Shown: piece by piece, positions 52,245 through 60,448 of the stretch
Position numbering within the stretch: position 1 is the first letter of the stretch
Layout of the letters: every line of letters begins with the position of its first letter
NCBI GenBank assembly: GCA_003243255.1
Contig: QFQM01000006.1
Location: 1 to 64,000, forward strand
DNA: 64,000 nucleotides
Origin: Flavobacterium psychrophilum
Lineage (GTDB): Bacteria > Bacteroidota > Bacteroidia > Flavobacteriales > Flavobacteriaceae
Direction: 5' to 3'
Notes under the pieces: generated by a model
Told to the model about the DNA's origin: nothing
The model's database searches: none
What the model saw: the letters and a program-made list of their open reading frames with translations, nothing else
Translations under genes and position numbers: made by a program

Positions 52245-54083
52245 ATGAAAAAACTACTTAGTCTTTTACTATTATTTGTGTCGGGTGTAAACTTCGCGCA
52301 GATACAAAAAACCGAGCCGCCATTCTGGTGGGCCGGGATGCACAATCCTGAACTGCAGATTATGTTCTACGGTAAGGATATTGCAAAATATGCACCATCG
52401 GTATCTAACAATGTTGTGATTACCAATGTGGTTAAAACTGAAAATCCGAACTATGTGTTTGTAACCATAGATACTAAAAATATACCTGCACAGGAATTGA
52501 CCTTTTCATTTAAGGATAAAAACAAAACCGCTTTCACTCAGAAGTATTCACTAAAGCAGCGTAAAGCGGGATCGGCTGAAAGGGAAAGTTACGATTCATC
52601 GGATATGATGTACCTTATTATGCCTGACCGTTTTGCTAACGGTAATCCAAATAACGATTCAGACAAATCGGTTACTGAAAAAGCCGACCGTAATAATCCC
52701 GGAGGCCGCCACGGTGGTGATATTGAAGGGATAATTAAAAACCTTGATTATATTCAGGAATTAGGTGCTACTGCTGTATGGAGCACGCCACTTTGTGAGG
52801 ACAATGACAAACAGCATTCCTACCACGGGTATGGACAAAGCGATGTGTATAAGATTGACCCACGTTACGGAACTAATGAAGACTACGTTCGCCTGTCGGC
52901 AGAACTGAAAAAAAGAGGAATGAAACTGGTGCTTGATTATGTAACCAATCACTGGGGTGCCGAACACTGGATGTACAAAGACCTGCCTACGTATGAGTGG
53001 GTACACCAGTTTCCGGGTTATTCGCAGTCAAACTATCGTATGACGACACAGTTTGATCCGAATGCTTCTAAAACAGACGCAAGGCAGTGCATGGACGGAT
53101 GGTTTGTACCATCAATGCCCGATTTGAACCAAAGCAATCCGTTAGTTTTAAACTATCTTACGCAAAACGCTATCTGGTGGATAGAGTATGCCGATCTTGG
53201 AGGTTTCCGTGTAGATACCTATTCGTACAATGATAAGGCAGGTATTGCTAAATGGACAAAAGCGATTACCGACGAGTATCCGTATTTCAATATTGTTGGA
53301 GAGGTATGGATGCACGATCAGGCGCAAATGGCCTATTGGCAAAAAGACAGCAAGATAGCTGCTATACAAAGCTACAACTCTTACCTGCCAAGTGTAATGG
53401 ACTTTACCCTTCATGATGCTTTTGGCAATGTTTTTAACGAAGACAAATCAGGATGGGACAGCGGTATGCAAAAAGTGTATGACAATTTTACCAATGACTT
53501 TTTATACCCTAACATCAATAATATACTAACGTTTGCTGAGAATCATGATACAGGCCGTTTTAACGAAATCTACAAAGGTGATTTCAACAAATACAAAATG
53601 GCAATGACAATATTGGCTACTGTTAGGGGTATTCCGCAATTGTATTATGGCAGTGAGATTGGTATGGCTGGAGACAAAGGCAAAGGTGATGCCGATATCC
53701 GCAGGGATTTCCCAGGAGGATGGGCTGGCGACAGTAACAATGCCTTTACCAAAGCCGGGCGTACTGCCGAACAACAAAAATTCTTTGATGTTACCTCTAA
53801 ACTTTTCACATGGAGAAAAGGCAAAGATCTTATCCACAATGGAAAGATGATGCATTACCTGCCGCATGATAACGTGTATGTATACTTCAGGTATAATGAT
53901 AAGGAAACGGTTATGGTAATCATCAACAACAGTAGCGAATCAAAGACTTTTGGTACGGCACGTTTTGGCGAAAGCCTGAAAAACTATACATCGGGTACTG
54001 ATGTGGTTTCGGGTAAAACGGTTAACGTAAAGAATGATATTACCGTAGAGCCGAAATCGGCACTGGTGTTAGAACTTAAATAA
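52245..54083 (+). CDS. GH13 neopullulanase/cyclomaltodextrinase-like enzyme (SusA-like), periplasmic
   Basis: This 612-aa enzyme has signal peptide MKKLLSLLLLFVSGVNFAQ and an N-terminal Ig-like domain (about 25-115). The GH13 barrel opens with SSDMMYLIMPDRFANGNPNNDSD and GGRHGGDIEGIIKNLDYIQELGATAVW, typical of cyclomaltodextrinase/neopullulanase relatives. The catalytic triad is D324 (GGFRVDTYSY), E353 (NIVGEVWM) and D435 (FAENHDTGRF). A small C-terminal beta domain follows. The start is ATG at 52245; the frame is open back to a TTG inside the repeat. It probably degrades imported oligosaccharides in the periplasm. Confidence 0.93.
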   Translation: MKKLLSLLLLFVSGVNFAQIQKTEPPFWWAGMHNPELQIMFYGKDIAKYAPSVSNNVVITNVVKTENPNYVFVTIDTKNIPAQELTFSFKDKNKTAFTQKYSLKQRKAGSAERESYDSSDMMYLIMPDRFANGNPNNDSDKSVTEKADRNNPGGRHGGDIEGIIKNLDYIQELGATAVWSTPLCEDNDKQHSYHGYGQSDVYKIDPRYGTNEDYVRLSAELKKRGMKLVLDYVTNHWGAEHWMYKDLPTYEWVHQFPGYSQSNYRMTTQFDPNASKTDARQCMDGWFVPSMPDLNQSNPLVLNYLTQNAIWWIEYADLGGFRVDTYSYNDKAGIAKWTKAITDEYPYFNIVGEVWMHDQAQMAYWQKDSKIAAIQSYNSYLPSVMDFTLHDAFGNVFNEDKSGWDSGMQKVYDNFTNDFLYPNINNILTFAENHDTGRFNEIYKGDFNKYKMAMTILATVRGIPQLYYGSEIGMAGDKGKGDADIRRDFPGGWAGDSNNAFTKAGRTAEQQKFFDVTSKLFTWRKGKDLIHNGKMMHYLPHDNVYVYFRYNDKETVMVIINNSSESKTFGTARFGESLKNYTSGTDVVSGKTVNVKNDITVEPKSALVLELK

Positions 54084-54092
54084 AAATAATGT

Positions 54093-54176
54093 TTAACCAC
54101 AAGGAACACCAAGAAGGCACAATGTTCACAAAGCCTTGTGTCCTTAGTGAATAATCTTTGTGTCCTTTGTGGTTAA
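54093..54176. repeat. Intergenic inverted repeat, family 3 (TTAACCACAAGGAACACC)
   Basis: Left arm 54093-54114 and right arm 54155-54176 match over 22 bp with three mismatches, starting TTAACCACAAGG and ending CCTTTGTGGTTAA. An inner pair AAGGCACAA / TTGTGTCCTT continues the palindrome. It fills nearly the whole gap between the two GH13 genes and could fold as a long stem in RNA. Confidence 0.75.
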
Positions 54177-54192
54177 TAAAATAGCAACAATT

Positions 54193-55629
54193 ATGAAAAA
54201 AACGCTTCTTTTAGCTACGTTACTTGCAGCTTTCATTAGCTGTAAAGACGATAAAAAAGCTGCTGAACAACCTGAAACGGCTCAAGCCGAAACCCTGGCT
54301 CCGGTAAGTGATGCAATGATGGAGAATGCTGTTATTTATGAGGCTAACATCCGTAACTATTCGCCGGAAGGAACTTTCAACGCTTTTACAAAAGATATTC
54401 CACAGCTTAAAAAACTTGGTGTAAAGATACTTTGGGTAATGCCTATTTATCCGATCTCTATGACCAAAAGGAAAGCTACGGGTGATAAGTCTATAGAAGA
54501 TATAAAAGATCCGGAAGAAAAAAAGAAATACCTGGGTAGCTGGTATGCAATATCGGATTATACAGCAGTAAATCCGGATATGGGTACGCTTGAAGATTTC
54601 CAGAAGCTGGTAAAAACAGCTCATGACAATGGTATGTATGTAATACTGGACTGGGTGGCTAACCATACAGGATGGGATCACAAATGGATTAAGGAACATC
54701 CGGAATATTACCAGCACAACGCGAAAGGTGAGGTTACAGAACCAATGAATCCTGAAACAGGTGAATTATGGGGCTGGACCGACGTGGCTAAATTGGAATA
54801 TACCAACAAAAAGGTATATGAGCCTATGCTAAACGAGATGATGTACTGGGTTAAAGACCAGGGTGTGGATGGTTTTAGATGTGATGTGGCCGATAACGTG
54901 CCGGTAGACTTTTGGAATTATGCCATACCAAAACTGAAAGAAGTAAAACCCCTTTTTATGCTTATGGAAAGCGAAAAAGAACATTTGCTTAAAGGGCAGT
55001 TTGATATGGGTTATGGTTTTGAGGCACACCATGTAATGAACGGTATAGCCAAAGGCAAAAAAACGGTAGCCGACTGGGATAAGCTTATGGTGCATTTATC
55101 TCAAAAGTTTGAGAAGGATGATATAATGATGAACCTTACCAGCAGCCATGATGAAAATGCCTGGAGTGGTAGCGAATATGAGCGCATGGGTGATGCTGCA
55201 GAGACATTTGCAGCACTTACTTATGTAATGCCGGGTATGCCACTTATCTATACAGGGCAGGAGTATGACAACAAACACCGTCTTAAGTTTTTTGAACAGG
55301 ATCCTATCGATAAAAAAACAGGACATATGTTTGGAATATATGAAAAGCTGGGTAACCTGAAGAATACGAATCCTGCGCTTAACGGAGGTAAGAAACCGGC
55401 GGCATACAACAGGATTGCAACTTCTGCGGATACAAATGTTCTTGCTTTTGACAGGGAAAACGGAAAGGATAAAGTGGTTTATATCGCCAATCTTTCGGCG
55501 AAACCGCAAGCATTTACCGCTCCGGTAGAAGGTGAATATACCAACTATATGAGCGGACAAAAAGTAACCCTTGCCAAAGGGCAGCAATTTAGCTTCAAGC
55601 CTTGGGAATACTGGATTCTTGTAAAATAA
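54193..55629 (+). CDS. GH13 alpha-amylase-family lipoprotein
   Basis: This 478-aa lipoprotein has signal MKKTLLLATLLAAFISC with lipobox FISC and a Lys/Glu/Ala linker. The GH13 barrel (about 45-400) has catalytic D231 (GVDGFRCDVADNVP), E259 (LFMLMESEKEH) and D320 (LTSSHDENAWSG). HTGWDHKWIKEHPEYYQHNAKGEV suggests an oligosaccharide-acting amylase or glucosidase. The C-terminal all-beta domain ends FSFKPWEYWILVK. The start is ATG at 54193; an upstream in-frame ATG would spoil the signal peptide. Location at the membrane makes it the likely functional match to SusB/SusG-type trimming steps. Confidence 0.92.
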   Translation: MKKTLLLATLLAAFISCKDDKKAAEQPETAQAETLAPVSDAMMENAVIYEANIRNYSPEGTFNAFTKDIPQLKKLGVKILWVMPIYPISMTKRKATGDKSIEDIKDPEEKKKYLGSWYAISDYTAVNPDMGTLEDFQKLVKTAHDNGMYVILDWVANHTGWDHKWIKEHPEYYQHNAKGEVTEPMNPETGELWGWTDVAKLEYTNKKVYEPMLNEMMYWVKDQGVDGFRCDVADNVPVDFWNYAIPKLKEVKPLFMLMESEKEHLLKGQFDMGYGFEAHHVMNGIAKGKKTVADWDKLMVHLSQKFEKDDIMMNLTSSHDENAWSGSEYERMGDAAETFAALTYVMPGMPLIYTGQEYDNKHRLKFFEQDPIDKKTGHMFGIYEKLGNLKNTNPALNGGKKPAAYNRIATSADTNVLAFDRENGKDKVVYIANLSAKPQAFTAPVEGEYTNYMSGQKVTLAKGQQFSFKPWEYWILVK

Positions 55630-55641
55630 GATTATAATAAA

Positions 55642-55671
55642 CAGGCCTGTCGGCATTTTTTGACGGGCCTG
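55642..55671. terminator. Inverted repeat after the GH13 lipoprotein gene
   Basis: CAGGCCTGTC / GACGGGCCTG (one G-T pair) with a loop containing TTTTTT. Terminator-like, though the T run is in the loop rather than after the stem. Confidence 0.5.
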
Positions 55672-55709
55672 CCATTTGAATACCTATTGTTAACTTAAAA
55701 AATTTTTTA

Positions 55710-56885
55710 ATGATGAAAAAATTACTTTTGTTTTGTGCAGTATTCTTGGCGGGTACTGCAATGATGTTTGCCCAGTTTCCTAATATTGGCATATTAGGAA
55801 GTTCTACTCCTGTAGGTTGGGAGACAGATCTGGATATGACCACAACAGATGGGGTCATATATACTTATAATAATCTTGTTATTGTTGTGCCTTCATCCGA
55901 TGCGGGGGTAAAATTCAGGCAGGATGATGCCTGGACTATAAACTGGGGAGGGTCAGGTTTTCCGAACGGAACTGCAACTACTGGAGGCAATCCTCCTAAT
56001 ATTCCTGCCACAAATGGTACTTACAATGTAACTTTTAATCTGACGACACTAGCGTATAGTTTTGTGCCTGTAGGTGTTGAAATTCCGGAAGTGATGTTGA
56101 ATGGAGAAGGTGTAGCCGTAAACCTTTCGAGTACCGATGGAGTACACTACAGTGCCAGAAACGTTTCTATTCCGGAAACTACTGTTTCTTTTTCTATCGA
56201 TGATACAGGAATGGGCTGGGGTAGCTCAGCATTTCCTTCAGGAACGGCTGTTCAGGGAAGTAGTATTCCTGCGCCTGCCAATATGTACAATATCAGCTTT
56301 AATTTAGAGACTAAGGCTTACAGCTTTGATTTTGTGGTTATCAGTATGATTGGTGTTGGTATTATCGCAGATGATATTAACTGGACAATTGATACCGATT
56401 TGAGTACTACCGATGGTAAGAATTATACCCTTTCTAATTTTAATTTTCCAGGAGGTGAAGGTAAATTCAGGCTTGACCATTCATGGGATACTACTGCCTG
56501 GGGTAGTACAGATTTTCCATCAGGAACAGCTACATCAGAACCTGGTGGTCCTAACTTAAATATTACTGCCGGCACATGGGACGTGGCCTTTAACAGGGAA
56601 ACGGGAGCATATTCGTTTACAGCTCCTGTATCGGGACTTGAAGAATTTGCTCTAAATGGTGTTTCGGTTTATCCTAACCCAACTCAAAATCAATGGAATT
56701 TTGCTGTAGAAGGAATGATGATTGATCAGCTAACTATTGTTGATGTTACAGGTAAAACTGTATTTGCGAATCAGGTTGATGCTTCGGCAGCGACTATAAA
56801 TGCCGAAGGTTTTGCACCGGGAATGTACTTTGCAAAACTAACATCAGGCAATGCGGTTAAGACCGTGAAATTAATTAAGAAATAG
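55710..56885 (+). CDS. Secreted three-module SusE/F-like starch-binding protein with T9SS sorting domain
   Basis: This 391-aa protein has a signal peptide (to about residue 21, MMFAQ). Three repeats of about 95 residues follow (22-120, 121-208, 209-312). Each has a Trp-containing opening (VGWETDLDMTTTDG, LSSTDGVHYSARNV, DINWTIDTDLSTTDG), a W-G-SxxFPxGTA segment and an ending TYNVTFNLTTLAYSF, MYNISFNLETKAYSF or TWDVAFNRETGAYSF. These resemble SusE/SusF starch-binding modules. The C-terminus (about 315-391: VSVYPNPTQNQWNF ... NAVKTVKLIKK) is a type A T9SS sorting domain. Module 2 is the most divergent. Likely role: catching starch outside the cell. Confidence 0.82.
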   Translation: MMKKLLLFCAVFLAGTAMMFAQFPNIGILGSSTPVGWETDLDMTTTDGVIYTYNNLVIVVPSSDAGVKFRQDDAWTINWGGSGFPNGTATTGGNPPNIPATNGTYNVTFNLTTLAYSFVPVGVEIPEVMLNGEGVAVNLSSTDGVHYSARNVSIPETTVSFSIDDTGMGWGSSAFPSGTAVQGSSIPAPANMYNISFNLETKAYSFDFVVISMIGVGIIADDINWTIDTDLSTTDGKNYTLSNFNFPGGEGKFRLDHSWDTTAWGSTDFPSGTATSEPGGPNLNITAGTWDVAFNRETGAYSFTAPVSGLEEFALNGVSVYPNPTQNQWNFAVEGMMIDQLTIVDVTGKTVFANQVDASAATINAEGFAPGMYFAKLTSGNAVKTVKLIKK

Positions 56886-56907
56886 TTTTTTCTTTTTCAT
56901 AGTGAGA

Positions 56908-56936
56908 AAGCATCTGCCGTGGCAGGTGCTTTTTTG
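56908..56936 (+). terminator. Terminator at the right end of the alpha-glucan locus
   Basis: AAGCATCTGCC / GGCAGGTGCTT followed by TTTTTT, 23 bp after the stop of the three-module protein. Confidence 0.85.
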
Positions 56937-56986
56937 TTTATATGTTCATTACAAATCTCTGTATCTTTACAAAAAATCTATTCACT

Positions 56987-57673
56987 ATGGCAGCACTATT
57001 AAAGATTGGGCACCGCGGTGCAAAAGGTCACGTAGCCGAAAATACGCTTGCTTCGTTTGAAAAAGCATTAGAAATGGGTATTGATGGCATTGAGCTTGAT
57101 GTGCATGTTTGCGCCACTGGCGAGCTGGTAGTTATTCACGATTTCACCGTAGACCGCACTACAAATGGTACCGGTGAAGTGCATAAAATGACGCTTGCCG
57201 AACTAAAGCACTTAGTAGTGGAAGGGCGTTATGAGATACCTCTGCTTAGTGAAGTGATGACCTTATGCAAAGGGCGTTGTTTTGTAAATATAGAAATGAA
57301 AGGCCGTCATACTGCGCAGCCCGTTTCTGATTTTATGGAGCGACTGGTGGATAAAGGAGGATGGAGTTATGATGATTTTATAGTGTCGAGCTTTCAGCGT
57401 GAAGAGCTGCAAATAATGAGTGAGATCAATAAAAATATACCGCTTGGTATATTAACACAGGCCAGTGTTACCCAGGCCTGGGAGTGGGCACAGGAGTTTT
57501 CGGCAAAAGCCATTCACCCTCACTATAGCCTGCTGACAGAAAGCAATGTGAAAAAAGCACAACAGGCAGGATTAAAAGTCTATACCTGGACGATAAACGA
57601 TAAAGAGGATATTGAACGCATAAAAGGATATAATGTTGACGGCATTATAACTGATTTCCCTGAGTTACTATGA
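56987..57673 (+). CDS. Glycerophosphodiester phosphodiesterase family protein (cytoplasmic)
   Basis: This 228-aa GDPD/GlpQ-like TIM-barrel enzyme hydrolyses glycerophosphodiesters to glycerol 3-phosphate and an alcohol. Motifs: IGHRGAKGHVAENTLASFEKALEMGIDGIELDVHV (catalytic H-R and E-x-D metal ligands) and VVIHDFTVDRTTNGTGEV (second catalytic H). The start is ATG at 56987; the in-frame ATG at 56942 would sit next to the previous terminator and adds no signal. No export signal, so it acts on internal substrates. Its stop overlaps the next gene by 4 bp (ATGA). Confidence 0.92.
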   Translation: MAALLKIGHRGAKGHVAENTLASFEKALEMGIDGIELDVHVCATGELVVIHDFTVDRTTNGTGEVHKMTLAELKHLVVEGRYEIPLLSEVMTLCKGRCFVNIEMKGRHTAQPVSDFMERLVDKGGWSYDDFIVSSFQREELQIMSEINKNIPLGILTQASVTQAWEWAQEFSAKAIHPHYSLLTESNVKKAQQAGLKVYTWTINDKEDIERIKGYNVDGIITDFPELL

Positions 57674-58893
57674 GTAAGAGTTTTGATGTGATTGTTGCAG
57701 GTGGTGGTGCTGCAGGTTTTTTTACTGCCATAAATATTGCGGAGGCCAATCCGAAGTTAAAGATAGCGATACTGGAACGCGGAAAAGAAGTGCTTTCCAA
57801 AGTGCGCATCTCAGGGGGTGGCAGATGTAATGTTACGCATGCCTGTTTTATTCCTAACGACCTGGTAAAGTTTTACCCAAGGGGAGAAAAAGAGCTGAAA
57901 GGCCCTTTTAACCGTTTTTGCTCAGGAGATACCATTGAGTGGTTTGACCGTCATGGTGTAGAGCTCAAAATAGAGGAAGATGGACGCATGTTTCCGGTAA
58001 CGGACAGTTCGCAAACCATTATTGATTGTTTTCTTGAAGCTTCTAAAAAACTAGGGATTCAGATTATAATGGGTGAGAGCATTAAATCATTATACAGAGC
58101 CGACAGCCATTGGAAGGTTGAAACCAATAAAGAAGTTTTTCTTGCCGAAAAACTGGTAATGGCTACGGGAAGCAATCCTAAAATGTGGGATATGCTTGCT
58201 GAAATGGGGCACACTATTGTTTCTCCGGTACCATCGCTGTTTACGTTCAACATAAAAGATCCAAGGATAAAAGACCTTATGGGAGTTTCGGCACAGGCAT
58301 CGGTTAATGTAAAAGGGACTAAGCTGCAGGCTGCGGGCCCGTTGCTGATTACCCATTGGGGGATGAGCGGCCCTGCGATACTACGCGTGTCGGCATGGGG
58401 AGCAAGGGAACTTTTTGATAAGAATTACCAATTCACACTTCAGGTAAACTGGCTGAAAGACTTCAATACAGTTGAATGCGAAGAAGAGCTGAAGGAACTG
58501 AAAGAACAGCAGCCTAAAAAAACGGTGGCTAAACAATCGCCTTATGATTTTCCGAACCGTTTATGGCAAAGCCTGGTGAATGCTGCCGGTATTCAGCCGG
58601 AAACGAGATGGGCAGACCTAAGCAAAAAGCAATTACAGTCTTTGGCAGAACAACTGACAAATGGTGAATACCAGGTGAACGGTAAAAGTACTTTTAAAGA
58701 GGAGTTTGTAACTGCAGGAGGAATAGATCTCAAAGAGATTAATTTCAAGACGATGGAAAGCAAGTTGCTTCCGGATATGTATTTTGCCGGAGAAGTACTG
58801 AACATAGATGCCATTACCGGAGGTTTCAATTTTCAGAATGCCTGGACAGGAGGTTTTATAGCTGCCCAGAGTATAGTTGAAAGCATTGAATAA
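57670..58893 (+). CDS. YhiN/HI0933-type NAD(P)/FAD-dependent oxidoreductase
   Basis: This 407-aa flavoprotein has the dinucleotide fold DVIVAGGGAAGFFTAINIAEANPKLKIAILERG at the N-terminus, the family signature VRISGGGRCNVTHAC, and a C-terminal closing motif VTAGGIDLKEINFKTMESKLLPDMYFAGEVLNIDAITGGFNFQNAWTGGFIAAQS. The physiological substrate of this family is not established. Translationally coupled to the phosphodiesterase gene. Confidence 0.92.
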   Translation: MSKSFDVIVAGGGAAGFFTAINIAEANPKLKIAILERGKEVLSKVRISGGGRCNVTHACFIPNDLVKFYPRGEKELKGPFNRFCSGDTIEWFDRHGVELKIEEDGRMFPVTDSSQTIIDCFLEASKKLGIQIIMGESIKSLYRADSHWKVETNKEVFLAEKLVMATGSNPKMWDMLAEMGHTIVSPVPSLFTFNIKDPRIKDLMGVSAQASVNVKGTKLQAAGPLLITHWGMSGPAILRVSAWGARELFDKNYQFTLQVNWLKDFNTVECEEELKELKEQQPKKTVAKQSPYDFPNRLWQSLVNAAGIQPETRWADLSKKQLQSLAEQLTNGEYQVNGKSTFKEEFVTAGGIDLKEINFKTMESKLLPDMYFAGEVLNIDAITGGFNFQNAWTGGFIAAQSIVESIE

Positions 58894-58985
58894 TCGGGTA
58901 ATTTGCTTATTTCTAAATAAATAATTGATTTTTTAACGCAACCGTTTCTGTAAAAAGGCATCTAAGTATTAAAAACCAATCAATT

Positions 58986-59576
58986 ATGAAAAACAAAATT
59001 TTACTTATGGGGCTATGCCTGTCTGTTATGGCATGCTCTGACGACAACAGTTCGGCTGTTGACAATCCGCAATCAGGTAACAAGGTAGTGTTGCTTAAGG
59101 TTGATGCTACTGATTTTGCTTTTGAAGGCGGTAAAGTGCTTTCTTTTGAAGATGCATCTACTTTCACCATTTCTCATGAATACAATTTACCGGGCGATTT
59201 TGGTTCGATAAAATTGAAGTATGAAGAACTTGATGCTCCAATTTTTGATGGCGACATCCATTGGATGGGCTTAGGAGGTATGAACTATCCTGAAGCTATC
59301 GATCCTGTTTCTTCTTTCGAATCGGTTGCTACAGCAGTACCGATGCCTGATGAATCATTACGTGAACTTGTACTTTATGATGAGTATGTACCGGTTGACG
59401 AATGGCCTTATGCGGCAAATTACACTGCGATGTGGGATGCCGTTGATCACCTGAAAATCGTAAAAGAGTACAGGGAATCAAATCCAAATGCCAAAGTTCA
59501 TTTCTTCCTGTACACGCCAAGTGTTGGGTCAGGAAACCCGGATGATTGGGATTGGTTTGTTATCCTGAAAAATTAA
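58986..59576 (+). CDS. Hypothetical lipoprotein
   Basis: This 196-aa predicted lipoprotein has lipobox VMAC then SDDNSSAVDNP. The mature part VVLLKVDATDFAFEGGKVLSFEDASTFTISHEYNLPGDFGSIKLKYEELDAPIFDGDIHWMGLGGMNYPE is beta-rich with several Trp and Asp, and it ends NPDDWDWFVILKN. Not recognised. It stands alone between the flavoprotein gene and the NAD module. Confidence 0.7.
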   Translation: MKNKILLMGLCLSVMACSDDNSSAVDNPQSGNKVVLLKVDATDFAFEGGKVLSFEDASTFTISHEYNLPGDFGSIKLKYEELDAPIFDGDIHWMGLGGMNYPEAIDPVSSFESVATAVPMPDESLRELVLYDEYVPVDEWPYAANYTAMWDAVDHLKIVKEYRESNPNAKVHFFLYTPSVGSGNPDDWDWFVILKN

Positions 59577-59594
59577 TTGTTGTTATTGTGATAT

Positions 59595-59620
59595 TAGCCT
59601 CCGAAAGGAGGCTTTTTTTA
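59595..59620 (+). terminator. Terminator of the lipoprotein gene
   Basis: AGCCTCC GAAA GGAGGCT with a GNRA-type tetraloop, followed by seven T, 20 bp after the stop. Confidence 0.9.
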
Positions 59621-59651
59621 TTTATGGCTTTAGCGGAAAGGTTAGGATACT

Positions 59652-59676
59652 TATATTTGTGTACAACTTACGCTTA
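59652..59676 (+). promoter_or_regulatory. nrtR promoter -7 element with overlapping NrtR operator (site 1)
   Basis: TATATTTG (59652-59659) overlaps TTTGTGTA...TACGC (59656-59673), an imperfect palindrome GTGTA-N5-TACGC shared with two sites before the next gene. It ends about 6-9 bp before the nrtR ATG, which suggests autoregulation. Confidence 0.6.
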
Positions 59677-59682
59677 TAGTTT

Positions 59683-60372
59683 ATGACGCTTCAAAATATC
59701 AGGATTGCGGTAGATGCAGTTGTTTTTGGTTATCAGGATGGCAAATTATACATTTTGCTGATCAGGCAAAAATTTGGTTCCCAGGAAGCCTATTGGGCAT
59801 TACCGGGCGGACTGGTTCAGGATAATGAACCACTTATTGATGCGGTAAAAAGAGAACTGAAGGAAGAGACCAATGTTACTGTAAATTATCTGGAACAGCT
59901 GTATACCTTTGGTGATGATATTACCCGCGATTCGCGCAACAGAGTGATATCGGTAGCTTATTTTGCCCTGATAGATTCGTCACAAACTACTATAAAAGCA
60001 TCGACGGATGCTGAAAATGTGCAATGGTTTGGAGTGGATGAGGTTCCGCTATTAGCATTTGACCATTCACTGATATTTGATACTGCCATTAAGAGGCTTC
60101 GCGCCAAGCTTACCTATCAGCCTGTTGGGTTTGACCTCCTGCCTAATGAATTCCTTTTTTCCGATTTGGAGAACCTGTACTGTACTATTTTAGAGAAAGA
60201 AATTGACCGTCGAAATTTTAGGAAAAAGATAATGAGTTTTGGATTTGTTGAAGAGACGGACAAATTCTCTGAAAAAAAGAGTGGTCGACCTGCTAAACTT
60301 TTTAGGTTTAATAAAAAGAAATACAGGGAGTTAGATTCTAATGGTTTTACCTTTGATATAAAGTTAGTGTAA
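59683..60372 (+). CDS. nrtR: NrtR-family regulator: NUDIX domain plus winged helix-turn-helix
   Basis: This 229-aa protein has an N-terminal NUDIX domain (about 5-150) and a C-terminal winged helix (about 155-229: EIDRRNFRKKIMSFGFVEETDKFSEKKSGRPAKLFRFN). NrtR regulators repress NAD-salvage genes and release DNA on binding ADP-ribose-type ligands. The Nudix box here (G43-V65) keeps G43, E49, R57-E58 and E61-E62; only the late Gly is changed (N64), so ADP-ribose hydrolysis may survive. It is immediately followed by PRPP-synthetase-like, NADAR and NAMPT genes. Palindromes fitting its binding site overlap its own promoter and that of the next gene. Confidence 0.88.
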   Translation: MTLQNIRIAVDAVVFGYQDGKLYILLIRQKFGSQEAYWALPGGLVQDNEPLIDAVKRELKEETNVTVNYLEQLYTFGDDITRDSRNRVISVAYFALIDSSQTTIKASTDAENVQWFGVDEVPLLAFDHSLIFDTAIKRLRAKLTYQPVGFDLLPNEFLFSDLENLYCTILEKEIDRRNFRKKIMSFGFVEETDKFSEKKSGRPAKLFRFNKKKYRELDSNGFTFDIKLV

Positions 60373-60436
60373 AAAATACGCAAAATGTTTTGGAGGTAAA
60401 TTTTATTCTGCTACATTTGTGTAAAAATAACGCAAA
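60364..60436 (+). promoter_or_regulatory. Promoter of prs-NADAR-nadV with two candidate NrtR operators (sites 2 and 3)
   Basis: The promoter is TTTG (60389-60392) and TACATTTG (60412-60419) with a 19-bp spacer, a close match to consensus. Site 2 GTGTAAAAAATACGC (60367-60381) lies just upstream of the -33 and overlaps the nrtR stop codon. Site 3 GTGTAAAAATAACGC (60419-60433, with TTTG/CAAA extending the palindrome) overlaps the -7. The two sites start 52 bp apart, about five helical turns, fitting dimers on one DNA face. Confidence 0.7.
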
Positions 60437-60448
60437 ATATATTTAATT

